A DNA stretch of 64,000 nt from positions 744,001 through 808,000 of the forward strand of contig NZ_BLRH01000029.1 of the NCBI RefSeq assembly GCF_025996515.1. Direction: 5' to 3'. The notes beneath the pieces are model-generated. The model ran no database searches, was not told where the DNA came from, and worked only from the letters and a program-made list of their open reading frames with translations. Positions 18,177 to 26,120 of the stretch are shown here, in pieces. Position numbers and translations under genes: made by a program. This DNA comes from Rhizohabitans arisaemae. Lineage in GTDB: Bacteria; Actinomycetota; Actinomycetes; Streptosporangiales; Streptosporangiaceae. Positions within the stretch are counted from its first letter, which is position 1. Every line of letters begins with the position of its first letter.

Positions 18177-20285
18177 ATGCAAGCCGACGACGTCCTGGGC
18201 AGTCTCGATCCGGAGCAGCGCGCGGTCGCCGAATCAGTCCGCGGACCCGTCTGCGTGCTGGCCGGCGCGGGGACCGGCAAGACCCGCGCCATCACCCATC
18301 GGATCGCGCACGCGGTGCGCACCGGCGTCGTCGAGCCCGGGAGCGTGCTCGCCGTGACCTTCACGACCCGGGCGGCGGGGGAGTTGCGCCAGCGGCTTCG
18401 CACCCTCGGCGCGCCCGGCGTGCAGGCCAAGACGTTCCACGCGGCGGCGCTCCGTCAGCTCACCTACTTCTGGCCGAAGGTGATCGGCGGCGACACACCC
18501 AAGATCATCGAATCCAAGATCCCTCTCTTGGTGGACGCGTGCCGCCTGGTCAGACGGGCCCCGGACAGCGGCGAGCTCCGCGACGTCGCCGCCGAGATCG
18601 AGTGGGCGAAGGTCTCCCAGATCGGCCCGGAGGAGTACGCCGCCCAGGCCGCCAAACACCGCCGTGCCCCGTCGGTCGAGGTGACCGAGCTGGTCCGGCT
18701 CTACGACGCCTACGAGCGGCTCCGCCGGGAACGGCACCTGCTCGACTTCGAGACGATCCTGGAGCTGACCGCCGCGATCCTCACCGAGCACCGCGAGGTG
18801 GCCGCCGAGGTCAGGCAGCGGTACCGCTACTTCACGGTGGACGAGTACCAGGACGTCAACCCGCTGCAGAAGCTGCTCCTGGACACCTGGCTGGGCGGGC
18901 GGGACGACCTCTGCGTGGTCGGGGACCCCAATCAGACGATCTACTCGTTCACCGGCGCCACCCCGCACTACCTGACCGCCTTCCCGGTCGAGCATCCCGG
19001 TGCCGTCGTGGTCAACCTGGTGCGGACCTACCGCTCCACCCCGCAGGTGGTGGAGCTGGCCAACCAGGTCATCGGCCGGGCCGCCGGGCCCGTCCGCGCC
19101 CGGCGCCCGGCGCTCGTCGCGCAGCGCCCCGACGGCCCGAAGCCGATCATGAAGGAGTACGCCGACGAGCCGGCCGAGGCCGCGGGCGTCGCCGGCCGGG
19201 TCCGCGAACTGCTCGCCGCGGGCACCCCCGCCCGCGAGATCGCGGTGCTCTACCGGATCAACGCCCAGTCCGAGGCGTACGAGCAGGCGTTCACCGCCGA
19301 GGGCATCCCCTACCTGGTCCGGGGCGCGGAGCGGTTCTTCGAGCGGCCCGAGGTCCGCAAGGCCGTGGTCCTGCTCCGCGGGGCCGCCCGCGCCGCCGAC
19401 CCCGCCGACCCGCTCGTCCCGGTCGTCCGCCACATCCTGCACGGCGTCGGCCTCACCCCCGAGCCACCCGGGCCCGGCGTCGCCCGCGAGCGGTGGGAGT
19501 CGCTCAACGCCCTGGCCGAGCTGGCCCAAAGCCTCGAGGGCGGCGGCACGACCCTGCCCGGCTTCGTGGCCGAACTGGAGCGGCGGGCCGCCGAGCAGCA
19601 CGCCCCGCCCATCGAGGGCGTGACCCTGGCCAGCCTGCACGCCGCCAAGGGCCTGGAGTGGGACGCGGTCTTCCTCGTCGGCCTCGCCGACGGGACGCTC
19701 CCCATCGTCTACGCCGAGACCCCCGACCAGCTTGAGGAGGAGCGCCGGCTGCTCTACGTCGGCATCACCCGGGCCAGGGAGCACCTCCACCTCTCCTGGG
19801 CTCTCTCCCGGGCCCCGGGCGGTCGGCGGTCCCGGCGCGCCTGCCGCTTCCTCACCGGGCTCACCGGCGGCGCGGACGACGACCGCGGCGCGGAACGCGG
19901 AGCCGGTACGGCCAAGGCGGCGCGCCCGGCGCCCGCGACGGTGCGCTGCCGCGTCTGCGGACGGTCCCTGGCCGCGGCGGCCGAGCAGAAGCTCGGGCGG
20001 TGCACCGGCTGCCCGTCCCACTACGACGAGGAGCTCCTGGAGAGCCTGCGGGCCTGGCGGCGGGTCGCCGCCGAGCAGGCCAAAATACCGCCTTACGTGG
20101 TTTTCACCGACCTCACCCTCCAGGCGATCGCCGAGCGCGTACCGGCGTCGGAACGGGACCTGCTGGCGATCGCCGGGGTGGGACGGGTCAAACTGGAGCG
20201 GTACGGCGCCGCGGTGCTCCAGATCCTGCGCGAGCACGGGACGGCCAACCGGATGGGCGGCGGTCACCCCCGACAAGTGCCCTAA
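18177..20285 (+). CDS. uvrD2: ATP-dependent DNA helicase UvrD2
   Basis: This SF1 helicase of 702 residues is the counterpart of Rv3198c. Walker A is GAGTGKTR, then FTVDEYQDVNPLQ and VVGDPNQTIYSFTGA, with LHAAKGLEWDAVF and VGITRAREHLHLSW further on. A tetracysteine zinc module (CRVCGRSL and CTGCPSHYD near 590-620) and a C-terminal HRDC domain are diagnostic of UvrD2. The start is ATG 18177; the frame extends to 18069, but that segment is unlike the family. The thioesterase gene follows after 17 bp, probably in the same transcript. Confidence 0.93.
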   Translation: MQADDVLGSLDPEQRAVAESVRGPVCVLAGAGTGKTRAITHRIAHAVRTGVVEPGSVLAVTFTTRAAGELRQRLRTLGAPGVQAKTFHAAALRQLTYFWPKVIGGDTPKIIESKIPLLVDACRLVRRAPDSGELRDVAAEIEWAKVSQIGPEEYAAQAAKHRRAPSVEVTELVRLYDAYERLRRERHLLDFETILELTAAILTEHREVAAEVRQRYRYFTVDEYQDVNPLQKLLLDTWLGGRDDLCVVGDPNQTIYSFTGATPHYLTAFPVEHPGAVVVNLVRTYRSTPQVVELANQVIGRAAGPVRARRPALVAQRPDGPKPIMKEYADEPAEAAGVAGRVRELLAAGTPAREIAVLYRINAQSEAYEQAFTAEGIPYLVRGAERFFERPEVRKAVVLLRGAARAADPADPLVPVVRHILHGVGLTPEPPGPGVARERWESLNALAELAQSLEGGGTTLPGFVAELERRAAEQHAPPIEGVTLASLHAAKGLEWDAVFLVGLADGTLPIVYAETPDQLEEERRLLYVGITRAREHLHLSWALSRAPGGRRSRRACRFLTGLTGGADDDRGAERGAGTAKAARPAPATVRCRVCGRSLAAAAEQKLGRCTGCPSHYDEELLESLRAWRRVAAEQAKIPPYVVFTDLTLQAIAERVPASERDLLAIAGVGRVKLERYGAAVLQILREHGTANRMGGGHPRQVP

Positions 20286-20302
20286 GGGTTGAATGAGGAC
20301 GG

Positions 20303-21184
20303 ATGAACGAAGCACTGAAGAACCTGCTCGACCTCCTCGATCTCGAACAGATCGAACTCGACATCTTCCGCGGCCGGAGCCCCAAGGAGCGGATCCAGCG
20401 GGTCTTCGGCGGACAGGTGGCCGCGCAAGCCCTCGTCGCCGCGGCCCGTACCGTCCCCTCGGACAGGTTCGTCCACTCGCTGCACGCCTACTTCATCCGC
20501 CCCGGCGACCCCTCGATACCGATCGTCTACAACGTCGACCGCGTGCGGGACGGCCGGTCCTTCACCACCCGCCGCGTCGTCGGGGTCCAGCACGGCAAGG
20601 CCATCTTCACGATGTCGGCCTCCTTCCACCACGCCGAGGCGGGGATCGAGCACCAGGCGGCCGTCATGCCGGTCGTGCCCGGCCCCGAGAACCTGCCGGA
20701 GTTCCACGAGCAGGCGCGCGGCATCATCGGCGACAACCCGCTCTGGGAGCAGTGGTTCACCCAGCCCCGGCCGTTCGACTCCCGGTACGTCACCCCGCTC
20801 ACCTGGGAGGCGCGCAGAGACCCGGCCCTGCGCGGCGCGGAGACCCGGGTCTGGCTCCGCACCGAGGGCCGGCTCCCCGACGATCCGGTGCTCCACGTCG
20901 TGCTCATGGCCTACGCCTCCGACTTCACCCTGGTGGACACCGTCCTGCTCGCCCACGGCCTGGCCTGGGGGGAGTCGGAACTGATCGGCGCCTCCCTGGA
21001 CCACGCGATGTGGTTCCACCGCCCGTTCCGCGCCGACGAGTGGCTTCTCTACGCCCAGGAGTCCCCGATCTCGACGGGGGCGCGCGGGCTCGCGCGGGGA
21101 CAGGTGTTCACGGAGACCGGCGAACTCGCGGTCTCGGTGGTCCAGGAGGCTATGATCCGGGTTCGCGATGAACCGCGCGTGTGA
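20303..21184 (+). CDS. tesB: Acyl-CoA thioesterase II (TesB family)
   Basis: This is a double-hotdog thioesterase of 293 residues that hydrolyses acyl-CoA to free acid and CoA. The first hotdog shows RVFGGQVAAQALVAAARTV and SLHAYFIRPGDP; the second shows SLDHAMWFHRPFRADEWLLY near residue 235. The ATG start has a GAGG ribosome site (GAATGAGGACGGATG). It lies 17 bp after uvrD2 and upstream of the whiB7 leader. Its stop is about 60 bp before the predicted whiB7 transcription start. Confidence 0.9.
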   Translation: MNEALKNLLDLLDLEQIELDIFRGRSPKERIQRVFGGQVAAQALVAAARTVPSDRFVHSLHAYFIRPGDPSIPIVYNVDRVRDGRSFTTRRVVGVQHGKAIFTMSASFHHAEAGIEHQAAVMPVVPGPENLPEFHEQARGIIGDNPLWEQWFTQPRPFDSRYVTPLTWEARRDPALRGAETRVWLRTEGRLPDDPVLHVVLMAYASDFTLVDTVLLAHGLAWGESELIGASLDHAMWFHRPFRADEWLLYAQESPISTGARGLARGQVFTETGELAVSVVQEAMIRVRDEPRV

Positions 21185-21208
21185 CAGAAATCGCAGGTAG
21201 AAAATAGG

Positions 21209-21237
21209 TTGTGCGCAGTTTAGTCTGTCCGTAGGGT
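21209..21237 (+). promoter_or_regulatory. Probable whiB7 promoter with AT-rich WhiB7-type element
   Basis: TTGTGC (21209-21214) and TAGGGT (21232-21237) are spaced by 17 bp. GAAAAT (21200-21205) lies three bases upstream of the -35, as expected for WhiB7-autoactivated promoters, which need an A/T block just upstream of the -35. Transcription would begin near 21244 and give a leader of about 460 nt. Confidence 0.55.
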
Positions 21238-21294
21238 CTTGTTCAGCTCAGTGATAGAGCGCCCGTGTGCCATGGAGAGGGAGGTGAGTTCCAC

Positions 21295-21585
21295 GTGAAG
21301 ACGATAGAAGCGAATTTCATGCTGGGACTGCTCCCTGTGCGCGGCGGAGACGTGCCACACGTTTCCGGCGATCTTGGCAGTCCTCGGGGAATCGGCGATC
21401 TCGTCGTCTCGGCGAGCGCCCCGGCCTATCCCTTGGGCAAACTCCCCGAGCCCGAGACCGCCCGCATCAGCGGTGCCGTCCGGCTGGGCTCCGTCCTGCC
21501 GATTAACGACGCCCAGCAGGCCATGCACGCCGCCATGCGCGGCACGTGGGGTCCGCAACCCTGGAGGCTACCGGTCAGCCGTTGA
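21295..21585 (+). CDS. Upstream ORF in the whiB7 leader (96 codons)
   Basis: A GTG at 21295 preceded by the perfect ribosome site GGAGGTGA (21280-21287) with 7-nt spacing opens a 96-codon frame ending at 21585, 15 bases before the intrinsic terminator. I recognise no protein family. The product has a conserved-looking MKTIEANFMLGLLPVRGG start and a Trp-Gly-Pro/Arg-rich end (GTWGPQPWRLPVSR). Position and strong initiation suggest a regulatory uORF whose translation sets whether the downstream terminator forms, as described for whiB7/wblC leaders. A small functional protein cannot be excluded. Confidence 0.6.
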   Translation: MKTIEANFMLGLLPVRGGDVPHVSGDLGSPRGIGDLVVSASAPAYPLGKLPEPETARISGAVRLGSVLPINDAQQAMHAAMRGTWGPQPWRLPVSR

Positions 21586-21589
21586 CCGG
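21571..21589 (+). promoter_or_regulatory. Hairpin over the uORF stop, candidate alternative fold
   Basis: CCGGTCA (21571-21577) pairs with TGACCGG (21583-21589); the right arm contains the uORF stop codon. A terminating ribosome would melt it. It lies directly upstream of the terminator stem, so it could take part in switching; the pairing is seen, the role is inferred. Confidence 0.35.
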
Positions 21590-21599
21590 CCCGCCTTCA

Positions 21600-21638
21600 G
21601 GCCGCGGATCCTCCCAGGATCCGCGGCCTTCTTGTTTC
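21600..21638 (+). terminator. Intrinsic terminator/attenuator in the whiB7 leader
   Basis: GGCCGCGGATCCT (21600-21612) and AGGATCCGCGGCC (21616-21628) form a perfect 13-bp stem with a CCC loop, followed by TTCTTGTTTC. It lies between the uORF and whiB7, 68 bp before the whiB7 ATG, so it must be read through to express whiB7. Confidence 0.85.
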
Positions 21639-21705
21639 ATTCGCCGCGATCCACTCCGCTACCCCCAAGACCAGAAGTGTCAAACCCAACAGAGAGGTGA
21701 CGCAG

Positions 21706-21975
21706 ATGGCGGCCCCGGCGATCGACCTGGTCGAAGTTGCCGAGATTATCCCCTGTCGTCGAGACCCCGACCTTTGGTTCGCAGAGTCCCCGGAAGAGGT
21801 GGAGTTCGCGAAGGCGCTCTGCGGGAGCTGCCCGATCCGGCGCACCTGCCTCGCGCTCGCGCTTGAGCGGGCCGAGCCCTGGGGCGTCTGGGGCGGCGAG
21901 CTCATCCTCCGCGGGGTGATCGTGCCGAGGAAGCGGCCCAGGGGACGTCCCCGGAAGACCGACGTCGCAGCTTAG
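21706..21975 (+). CDS. whiB7: Transcriptional regulator WhiB7
   Basis: This iron-sulfur transcription factor (89 residues) switches on intrinsic antibiotic-resistance genes by binding the primary sigma factor and an A/T block next to the -35. Four cluster cysteines are seen: IIPCRRDPDLWF, then CGSCPIRRTC. The WhiB signature WGVWGGE follows, and the basic AT-hook KRPRGRPRK at the C-terminus singles out WhiB7. The ATG at 21706 has GAGAGG upstream; the GTG at 21697 would put the ribosome site too close. It is counterpart of Rv3197A and probably under attenuation control from the leader. Confidence 0.95.
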   Translation: MAAPAIDLVEVAEIIPCRRDPDLWFAESPEEVEFAKALCGSCPIRRTCLALALERAEPWGVWGGELILRGVIVPRKRPRGRPRKTDVAA

Positions 21976-22015
21976 ATCAGGTCAGAACCCCGACCAGAAG
22001 ATTGGACACCTCACA

Positions 22016-22213
22016 ATGAGCAACTTCCCCGCGAACGGATTCCACGAAGTGTTGTTTATTCATGAAGAACTCGCCCGAAGCCGAATACAGAGCCTCCTGC
22101 AGGAGGCCGAGGACAGGCGACGGATATCCGAGGCCCTGGCGTCCAGGCGCGCCGAGCGCAAGGCCGCCAAGGCCGCATCACACCCAAACCGCGCGGCCCA
22201 GCGGGTTCCGTAA
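22016..22213 (+). CDS. Small charged protein downstream of whiB7
   Basis: This is a 65-residue protein without a recognised domain. It starts MSNFPANGFHEVLFIHEELA and continues as an Arg/Lys/Ala/Glu-rich helix (residues 20-60) that could be a coiled coil or nucleic-acid-binding helix. It lies 40 bp after whiB7 and immediately before a strong terminator, so it is likely the second gene of the whiB7 transcript. No clear ribosome site is seen. Coding is supported mainly by the position and the ordered amphipathic composition. Confidence 0.55.
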   Translation: MSNFPANGFHEVLFIHEELARSRIQSLLQEAEDRRRISEALASRRAERKAAKAASHPNRAAQRVP

Positions 22214-22238
22214 CCGGACCCGACCCGGTCACGCCCCC

Positions 22239-22276
22239 GCCCGGGGAGGAGCACACGGCTCCTCCCCGGGCCTTTT
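22239..22276 (+). terminator. Intrinsic terminator of the whiB7 transcript
   Basis: GCCCGGGGAGGAGC (22239-22252) pairs perfectly with GCTCCTCCCCGGGC (22258-22271) around ACACG, followed by CTTTTCC. It closes the whiB7-small ORF unit before the alcohol dehydrogenase gene. Confidence 0.85.
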
Positions 22277-22285
22277 CCTGGGTAC

Positions 22286-23308
22286 ATGGCGTACATGATG
22301 AACGCCTGGACGGTGACCCGGCCCGGTCCGATCGAGGGGCGGCCGCTGGAGTTCGTGCGGTTGCCGGTGCCCGAGCCGGGGCCCGGCGAGGTCCTGATCA
22401 AGGTTGAGGTGTGCGCGGTCTGCCGTACCGATCTGCATTTGGCGGAGGGCGACCTGGCGCCGAGACGGCCCGGGACGGTGCCCGGACATGAGGCGGTCGG
22501 CCGGGTGGCCGGTCACGGCGCGGGGGCGGGGCGGCTCGCCACGGGCACCCGGGTGGGGGTGGCGTGGCTCCGCTCCACCTGCGGACGGTGCGCCTACTGC
22601 CTGCGCGGTGCGGAGAACCTCTGCCCGTACTCCACCTACACCGGCTGGGACGCCGACGGCGGCTACGCCGAGTACGTCGTGGCACCGGAGGATTTCGTCT
22701 ACGTCCTTCCCGAGGAGTATCCGGCCCAGGAGCTCGCCCCGCTGCTGTGCGCGGGGATCATCGGCTTTCGGGCGCTTTCGCGGGCGGAGCTTCCGCCGGG
22801 TGGCCGGTTGGGGCTGTACGGGTTCGGCGCCTCGGCTCATCTGACCTTGCAGGTCGCCTTGGCGGACGGGGCGCGGGTGCATGTGCTGACCCGGTCGGCG
22901 CAGGCGCGGCGGCTCGCCGTGGAGCTGGGCGCGGCGTCGGCGGACGACGCCTACGCCGAACCGCCGGAGCCGCTCGACGCGGCGATCCTGTTCGCCCCGG
23001 TGGGGGATCTGGTGCCGACGGCGCTGGCGGCGCTGGACCGGGGCGGCACACTCGCCGTCGCCGGGATCCATCTCACCGACGTCCCGGTGCTCGGTTATGA
23101 GCGGCACCTGTTCTACGAGCGCACGCTGCGCAGCGTCACCGCCAACACCCGGGCGGACGGCCACGCCTACCTTGAACACGTGGCGCGGCGTCCGCCGCGG
23201 ATCACGACGGTCCGCTACGACTTCGACCAGGCCGATCTGGCCTTGACCGATCTGGCCGCGGACCGGGTCACCGGGGTGGCGGTGCTGATGGTCGGGGATT
23301 CGGCCTGA
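22286..23308 (+). CDS. Zinc-dependent alcohol dehydrogenase family protein
   Basis: This medium-chain dehydrogenase/reductase of 340 residues oxidises alcohols or reduces aldehydes with NAD(P). The catalytic zinc site starts with [10 protein letters not shown] (Cys about 43) and PGHEAVGRV; the structural zinc loop is [19 protein letters not shown]. The coenzyme motif is [12 protein letters not shown] near residue 175, a variant of GxGxxG. It resembles the propanol-preferring AdhA group. Start ATG 22286; an ATG three codons later is equally possible. It starts about 10 bp after the whiB7 terminator and ends 10 bp from the convergent ABC1 kinase gene. Confidence 0.85.
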   Translation: MAYMMNAWTVTRPGPIEGRPLEFVRLPVPEPGPGEVLIKVEVCAVCRTDLHLAEGDLAPRRPGTVPGHEAVGRVAGHGAGAGRLATGTRVGVAWLRSTCGRCAYCLRGAENLCPYSTYTGWDADGGYAEYVVAPEDFVYVLPEEYPAQELAPLLCAGIIGFRALSRAELPPGGRLGLYGFGASAHLTLQVALADGARVHVLTRSAQARRLAVELGAASADDAYAEPPEPLDAAILFAPVGDLVPTALAALDRGGTLAVAGIHLTDVPVLGYERHLFYERTLRSVTANTRADGHAYLEHVARRPPRITTVRYDFDQADLALTDLAADRVTGVAVLMVGDSA

Positions 23309-23318
23309 GGACCGCCGG

Positions 23319-24668
23319 TCAGCCCGTCTCCAGTTCGAGCTCCGGCTCGGGGGCGAACCCGGGGATCCATCGGATGATCTCCCCGCGGAAGGGAGCCTCG
23401 GTCTCCAGCTGGCAGAAGACGCCGACGGCCGCCGCGTGCACCCGGTGGATGAGGACGTAGGAGGCCGGCAGGTTGAGCTGCCTGATCACGTTGGTGGGGC
23501 GCAGATCGGCCGCGGTGGCGGCCTGGGCCTGCAGCCACTCCCGGCTGAACTTGAAGGTCTCCACCTGAGAGGGCTGCAGGTAGGGGGCGAGGAATCGGCT
23601 GAGGGACTCGACGTCCACCTCGATGTGCGAGCGGATGAAACCCTCGGCGCGGAGTCCGGCCACCACCGTGTCGATGTCCCCGCTGTTGAAGATGCGGGAG
23701 AGCCTGCCGAACATCACCGGGTAGCCCTCGGGGAGGCGGCTGACCGCGCCGAAGTCGAGCACGCCGAGTCTGCCGTCGGGGAGCACCCGGAAGTTGCCGG
23801 GGTGGGGGTCGGCGTGGAGCATGCCGACGCGGGCGGGCGAGCTGTAGATGAGGCGGGCCAGGAGCAGCCCCGACCGGTTCCGCTCCTCCTGACTCCCCGA
23901 CTCGATGATCTTGGAGAGCGGTTTGCCGTCGATCCACTCGGTGACGAGCACGTGCTCGTTGCAGGCGATGACCCGGGGGACCAGGAAGTCGGGGTCGCCG
24001 GAGAACTCCGCGGCGAAGGCCTGCTGCGCCTCGGCTTCGCGGAAGTAGTCGAGCTCCTCGACGACCCGCTCTCTGAGCTCGGAGAGGACGGCCTTGACGT
24101 CCAGGCCGGGGAGCAGTCCGCCGAAGAGCTTGCCGAGCCGGGCGAGCTGGTTGAAGTCGGAGAGGAGCGCCTTACCCGCGCCCGGATACTGGATCTTCAC
24201 GGCGACCTCGCGGCCGTCGTGCCAGATCGCCTTGTGCACCTGCCCGATCGACGCGGCCGCGGCCGGCATGTCGGCGAACTCCAGGAAGTTCTCCCGCCAG
24301 TCGCCGCCCAGCTCCTCGGCGAGCACCCGGTGCACCGTCGAGGCGGGGAGTGGGGGAGCGGAGTCCTGGAGTTTGGTGAGGGTTGCCCGGTAAGGTCCGA
24401 CGACCTCAGGAGGCAGCGCGGCCTCGAAGATCGACAGGGCTTGGCCGAGCTTCATCGCGCCGCCCTTGAGCTCACCCAGGACTTTGAAGACCTGTTCGGC
24501 GGTCCGTTGCCGGATGTCGGCCGCGACGGCCTCGGCCGAGGAGCCTCCGATACGCTTTCCCAGGCCCAGGGCCGTACGCCCCGCATAGCCGAGCGGGAGG
24601 GTCGCTAGCTTGGCGGACCGCGTCACGGCGCGGCGAGGGAGGTCGCTCACGCGACCATTCTGAGCCAT
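23319..24668 (-). CDS. ABC1/AarF/UbiB-family atypical kinase
   Basis: This protein of 449 residues is the counterpart of Rv3197. The family marks are the N-terminal KxGQ helix (GAMKLGQALS near 70), the Ala-rich loop AAASIGQVHKA replacing the Gly-rich loop near 140, the ATP-binding VAVKIQYPG and the DPHPGNFR catalytic/metal segment near 280. Members bind ATP and support quinone or lipid metabolism or act as antibiotic-stress factors; the function in actinobacteria is not settled. The start overlaps the end of the ThiF-like gene by 22 bp, so the two are probably translationally coupled. Confidence 0.9.
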   Translation of the reverse strand: MAQNGRVSDLPRRAVTRSAKLATLPLGYAGRTALGLGKRIGGSSAEAVAADIRQRTAEQVFKVLGELKGGAMKLGQALSIFEAALPPEVVGPYRATLTKLQDSAPPLPASTVHRVLAEELGGDWRENFLEFADMPAAAASIGQVHKAIWHDGREVAVKIQYPGAGKALLSDFNQLARLGKLFGGLLPGLDVKAVLSELRERVVEELDYFREAEAQQAFAAEFSGDPDFLVPRVIACNEHVLVTEWIDGKPLSKIIESGSQEERNRSGLLLARLIYSSPARVGMLHADPHPGNFRVLPDGRLGVLDFGAVSRLPEGYPVMFGRLSRIFNSGDIDTVVAGLRAEGFIRSHIEVDVESLSRFLAPYLQPSQVETFKFSREWLQAQAATAADLRPTNVIRQLNLPASYVLIHRVHAAAVGVFCQLETEAPFRGEIIRWIPGFAPEPELELETG

Positions 24669-25804
24669 TTGAAGTCGTTTCGACTACAACGACATTGCGG
24701 GTTGACCGACCAGGAGCGACGCCTCAGCTGGTAATCAGGCATGACATCCACTGTGCCGTTCATCACACTCGATTGACCTCCGTCGATGTAGGTCAGGGCG
24801 TGAGCGGCCGTGTGCGCCGCCACCAGGGTTGACATCACGCTATCGCACGCAGTCTCCCCGTAGGGGAATCCGCCGAGCTGCGCGGCGATCAACGGCCACT
24901 CCGGGTCGCGGTCCCGGCGGGTGAGCTCAAGGCAGTGCAGGCAGGCGGTCCGGCCCGGTGTCACCAGCGGCCCGAACGAGCCGACACCCTCGGCCGCCGA
25001 GGCGAGAAGGTGGGGAATCTCACGTGCCATGAGGTCTCCGATGAGGACGCCGTCGAGCGGGCCCACCGGGCAGAGGATCACCAGGTCGGGGCAGGGCGCG
25101 CCGTCGAGCGGGCTGGACGCCTGGTCCCCGGCCCACGCGTTGAGGCTGGGCATGAGCCGTACCGCGGCGGCGATCGCCCCGTGCTGGCGCTGCGTGCCGA
25201 GGTCCGGCCAGGACAGGCCGCCGGGGACCACGTCCTGCGGGCGGGTGCGGCCGGGGTCCACCACGCACAGGTGCCCGACCCCGGCGGCGGCGAGGTGGAC
25301 GATGGTCTGCGCCCCGATCCGCCCGGCCCCGTAGACCCGGATCTGCGCGTCACGGCGTCTGCGCAGGGTGGCGAGGCCGCCGTCGGTGGTGGTGGGGGTG
25401 GCGGAGAGGGCGTCCAGGTCGGGCCCGAGCCGGTCCCGTTCGGGGATGGTCAGGGTACGGAGCACGGCCCGGTCGGCGGCGACGTCCTCAAGCAGGCCGA
25501 GGCGGGCCAGGAGCCCGAGCAGGCGGTCCGCGGCGGCTCCGCCGAGGCCGAGTCGGGCGGCGTGGGTGCGGAGCTCGGCCAGGACGCGGGAGCCGTCCAG
25601 GCTCGTCACGAACCGGTGGACCAAGGGGTGCAGCTCGGTGAGCATGATCGCACGATGGGCGTGCGCGCCGATCTGCATTCTCGCTCCGTCACGGCGCAGC
25701 ACCGGGAAGATCGGCTTGAGTCGGGGGCGGACCGGCAGGTCGGGGCGGGGGGCCGCCGGTGTCTCCGATGGCGGGGTCGGGGGCATGGGCAGCGACGGTG
25801 CCAT
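24647..25804 (-). CDS. ThiF/E1-like protein (TOMM-cyclodehydratase-type domain)
   Basis: This 385-residue protein has a Pro-rich N-terminus, a winged-helix-like region (residues 35-120) and an E1/ThiF Rossmann domain with [22 protein letters not shown] near 155 and [13 protein letters not shown]. Paired cysteines CLHC near 295 and CRC near the C-terminus fit the structural zinc of ThiF-like proteins that bind RiPP leader peptides. No precursor peptide or other RiPP gene is nearby. It occupies the place of Rv3196 between whiB7 and the DUF2342 region. The adenylated substrate is unknown. Confidence 0.75.
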   Translation of the reverse strand: MAPSLPMPPTPPSETPAAPRPDLPVRPRLKPIFPVLRRDGARMQIGAHAHRAIMLTELHPLVHRFVTSLDGSRVLAELRTHAARLGLGGAAADRLLGLLARLGLLEDVAADRAVLRTLTIPERDRLGPDLDALSATPTTTDGGLATLRRRRDAQIRVYGAGRIGAQTIVHLAAAGVGHLCVVDPGRTRPQDVVPGGLSWPDLGTQRQHGAIAAAVRLMPSLNAWAGDQASSPLDGAPCPDLVILCPVGPLDGVLIGDLMAREIPHLLASAAEGVGSFGPLVTPGRTACLHCLELTRRDRDPEWPLIAAQLGGFPYGETACDSVMSTLVAAHTAAHALTYIDGGQSSVMNGTVDVMPDYQLRRRSWSVNPQCRCSRNDFKWLRMVA

Positions 25805-25839
25805 GGATCGGCGCCGGGCGGGCCTGGTTCTCCCCAGCC

Positions 25840-25984
25840 TGTGGATAACTCGGTCGGATCCCCCCTCTCCTGGGGTGGTTACCGGGAGATGGCGCGCTCG
25901 TCACCGTGTGTCTTTCGTCACTGATCGACGGCGGATGCCTGTGGATAAGTCTGTGGACAACGCTGGGGAAAACCTTGTGGACTA
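25840..25984 (+). other. Cluster of DnaA-box-like nonamers in the 316-bp gap before the hydrolase gene
   Basis: TGTGGATAA occurs at 25840-25848 and 25940-25948 (exact complement of TTATCCACA), TGTGGACAA at 25952-25960 (complement of the actinobacterial box TTGTCCACA) and TGTGGACTA at 25976-25984 (one mismatch). All have the same orientation. The gap 25805-26120 holds no convincing gene, and the local GC is lower. Binding by DnaA is inferred from the consensus only. Confidence 0.55.
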
Positions 25985-26120
25985 TGGGCGGCGTCTCCGC
26001 CGATCGCCGGTCCCAGGCCCGGAAAACCACCGTGGCCCACGGATGAGATTATGGCGCCTGACCAGCAAAAACACGGCTCACCCCCTGTGGAATTCGAGTG
26101 GTCTCGGATACCGTGCATAT

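Noticed and set aside
21241-21320. A functional tRNA-Gly gene in the whiB7 leader
   Set aside because: The D-arm matches, but the anticodon stem does not pair and no acceptor or T arm can be formed.
24647-25804. A RiPP biosynthetic cluster around the ThiF-like gene
   Set aside because: No precursor peptide, YcaO, dehydrogenase or transporter gene was found near it.
25840-25984. Chromosomal or plasmid replication origin
   Set aside because: Only about four DnaA-like boxes, no dnaA/dnaN/parAB or replication initiator gene nearby, and flanking genes are ordinary.
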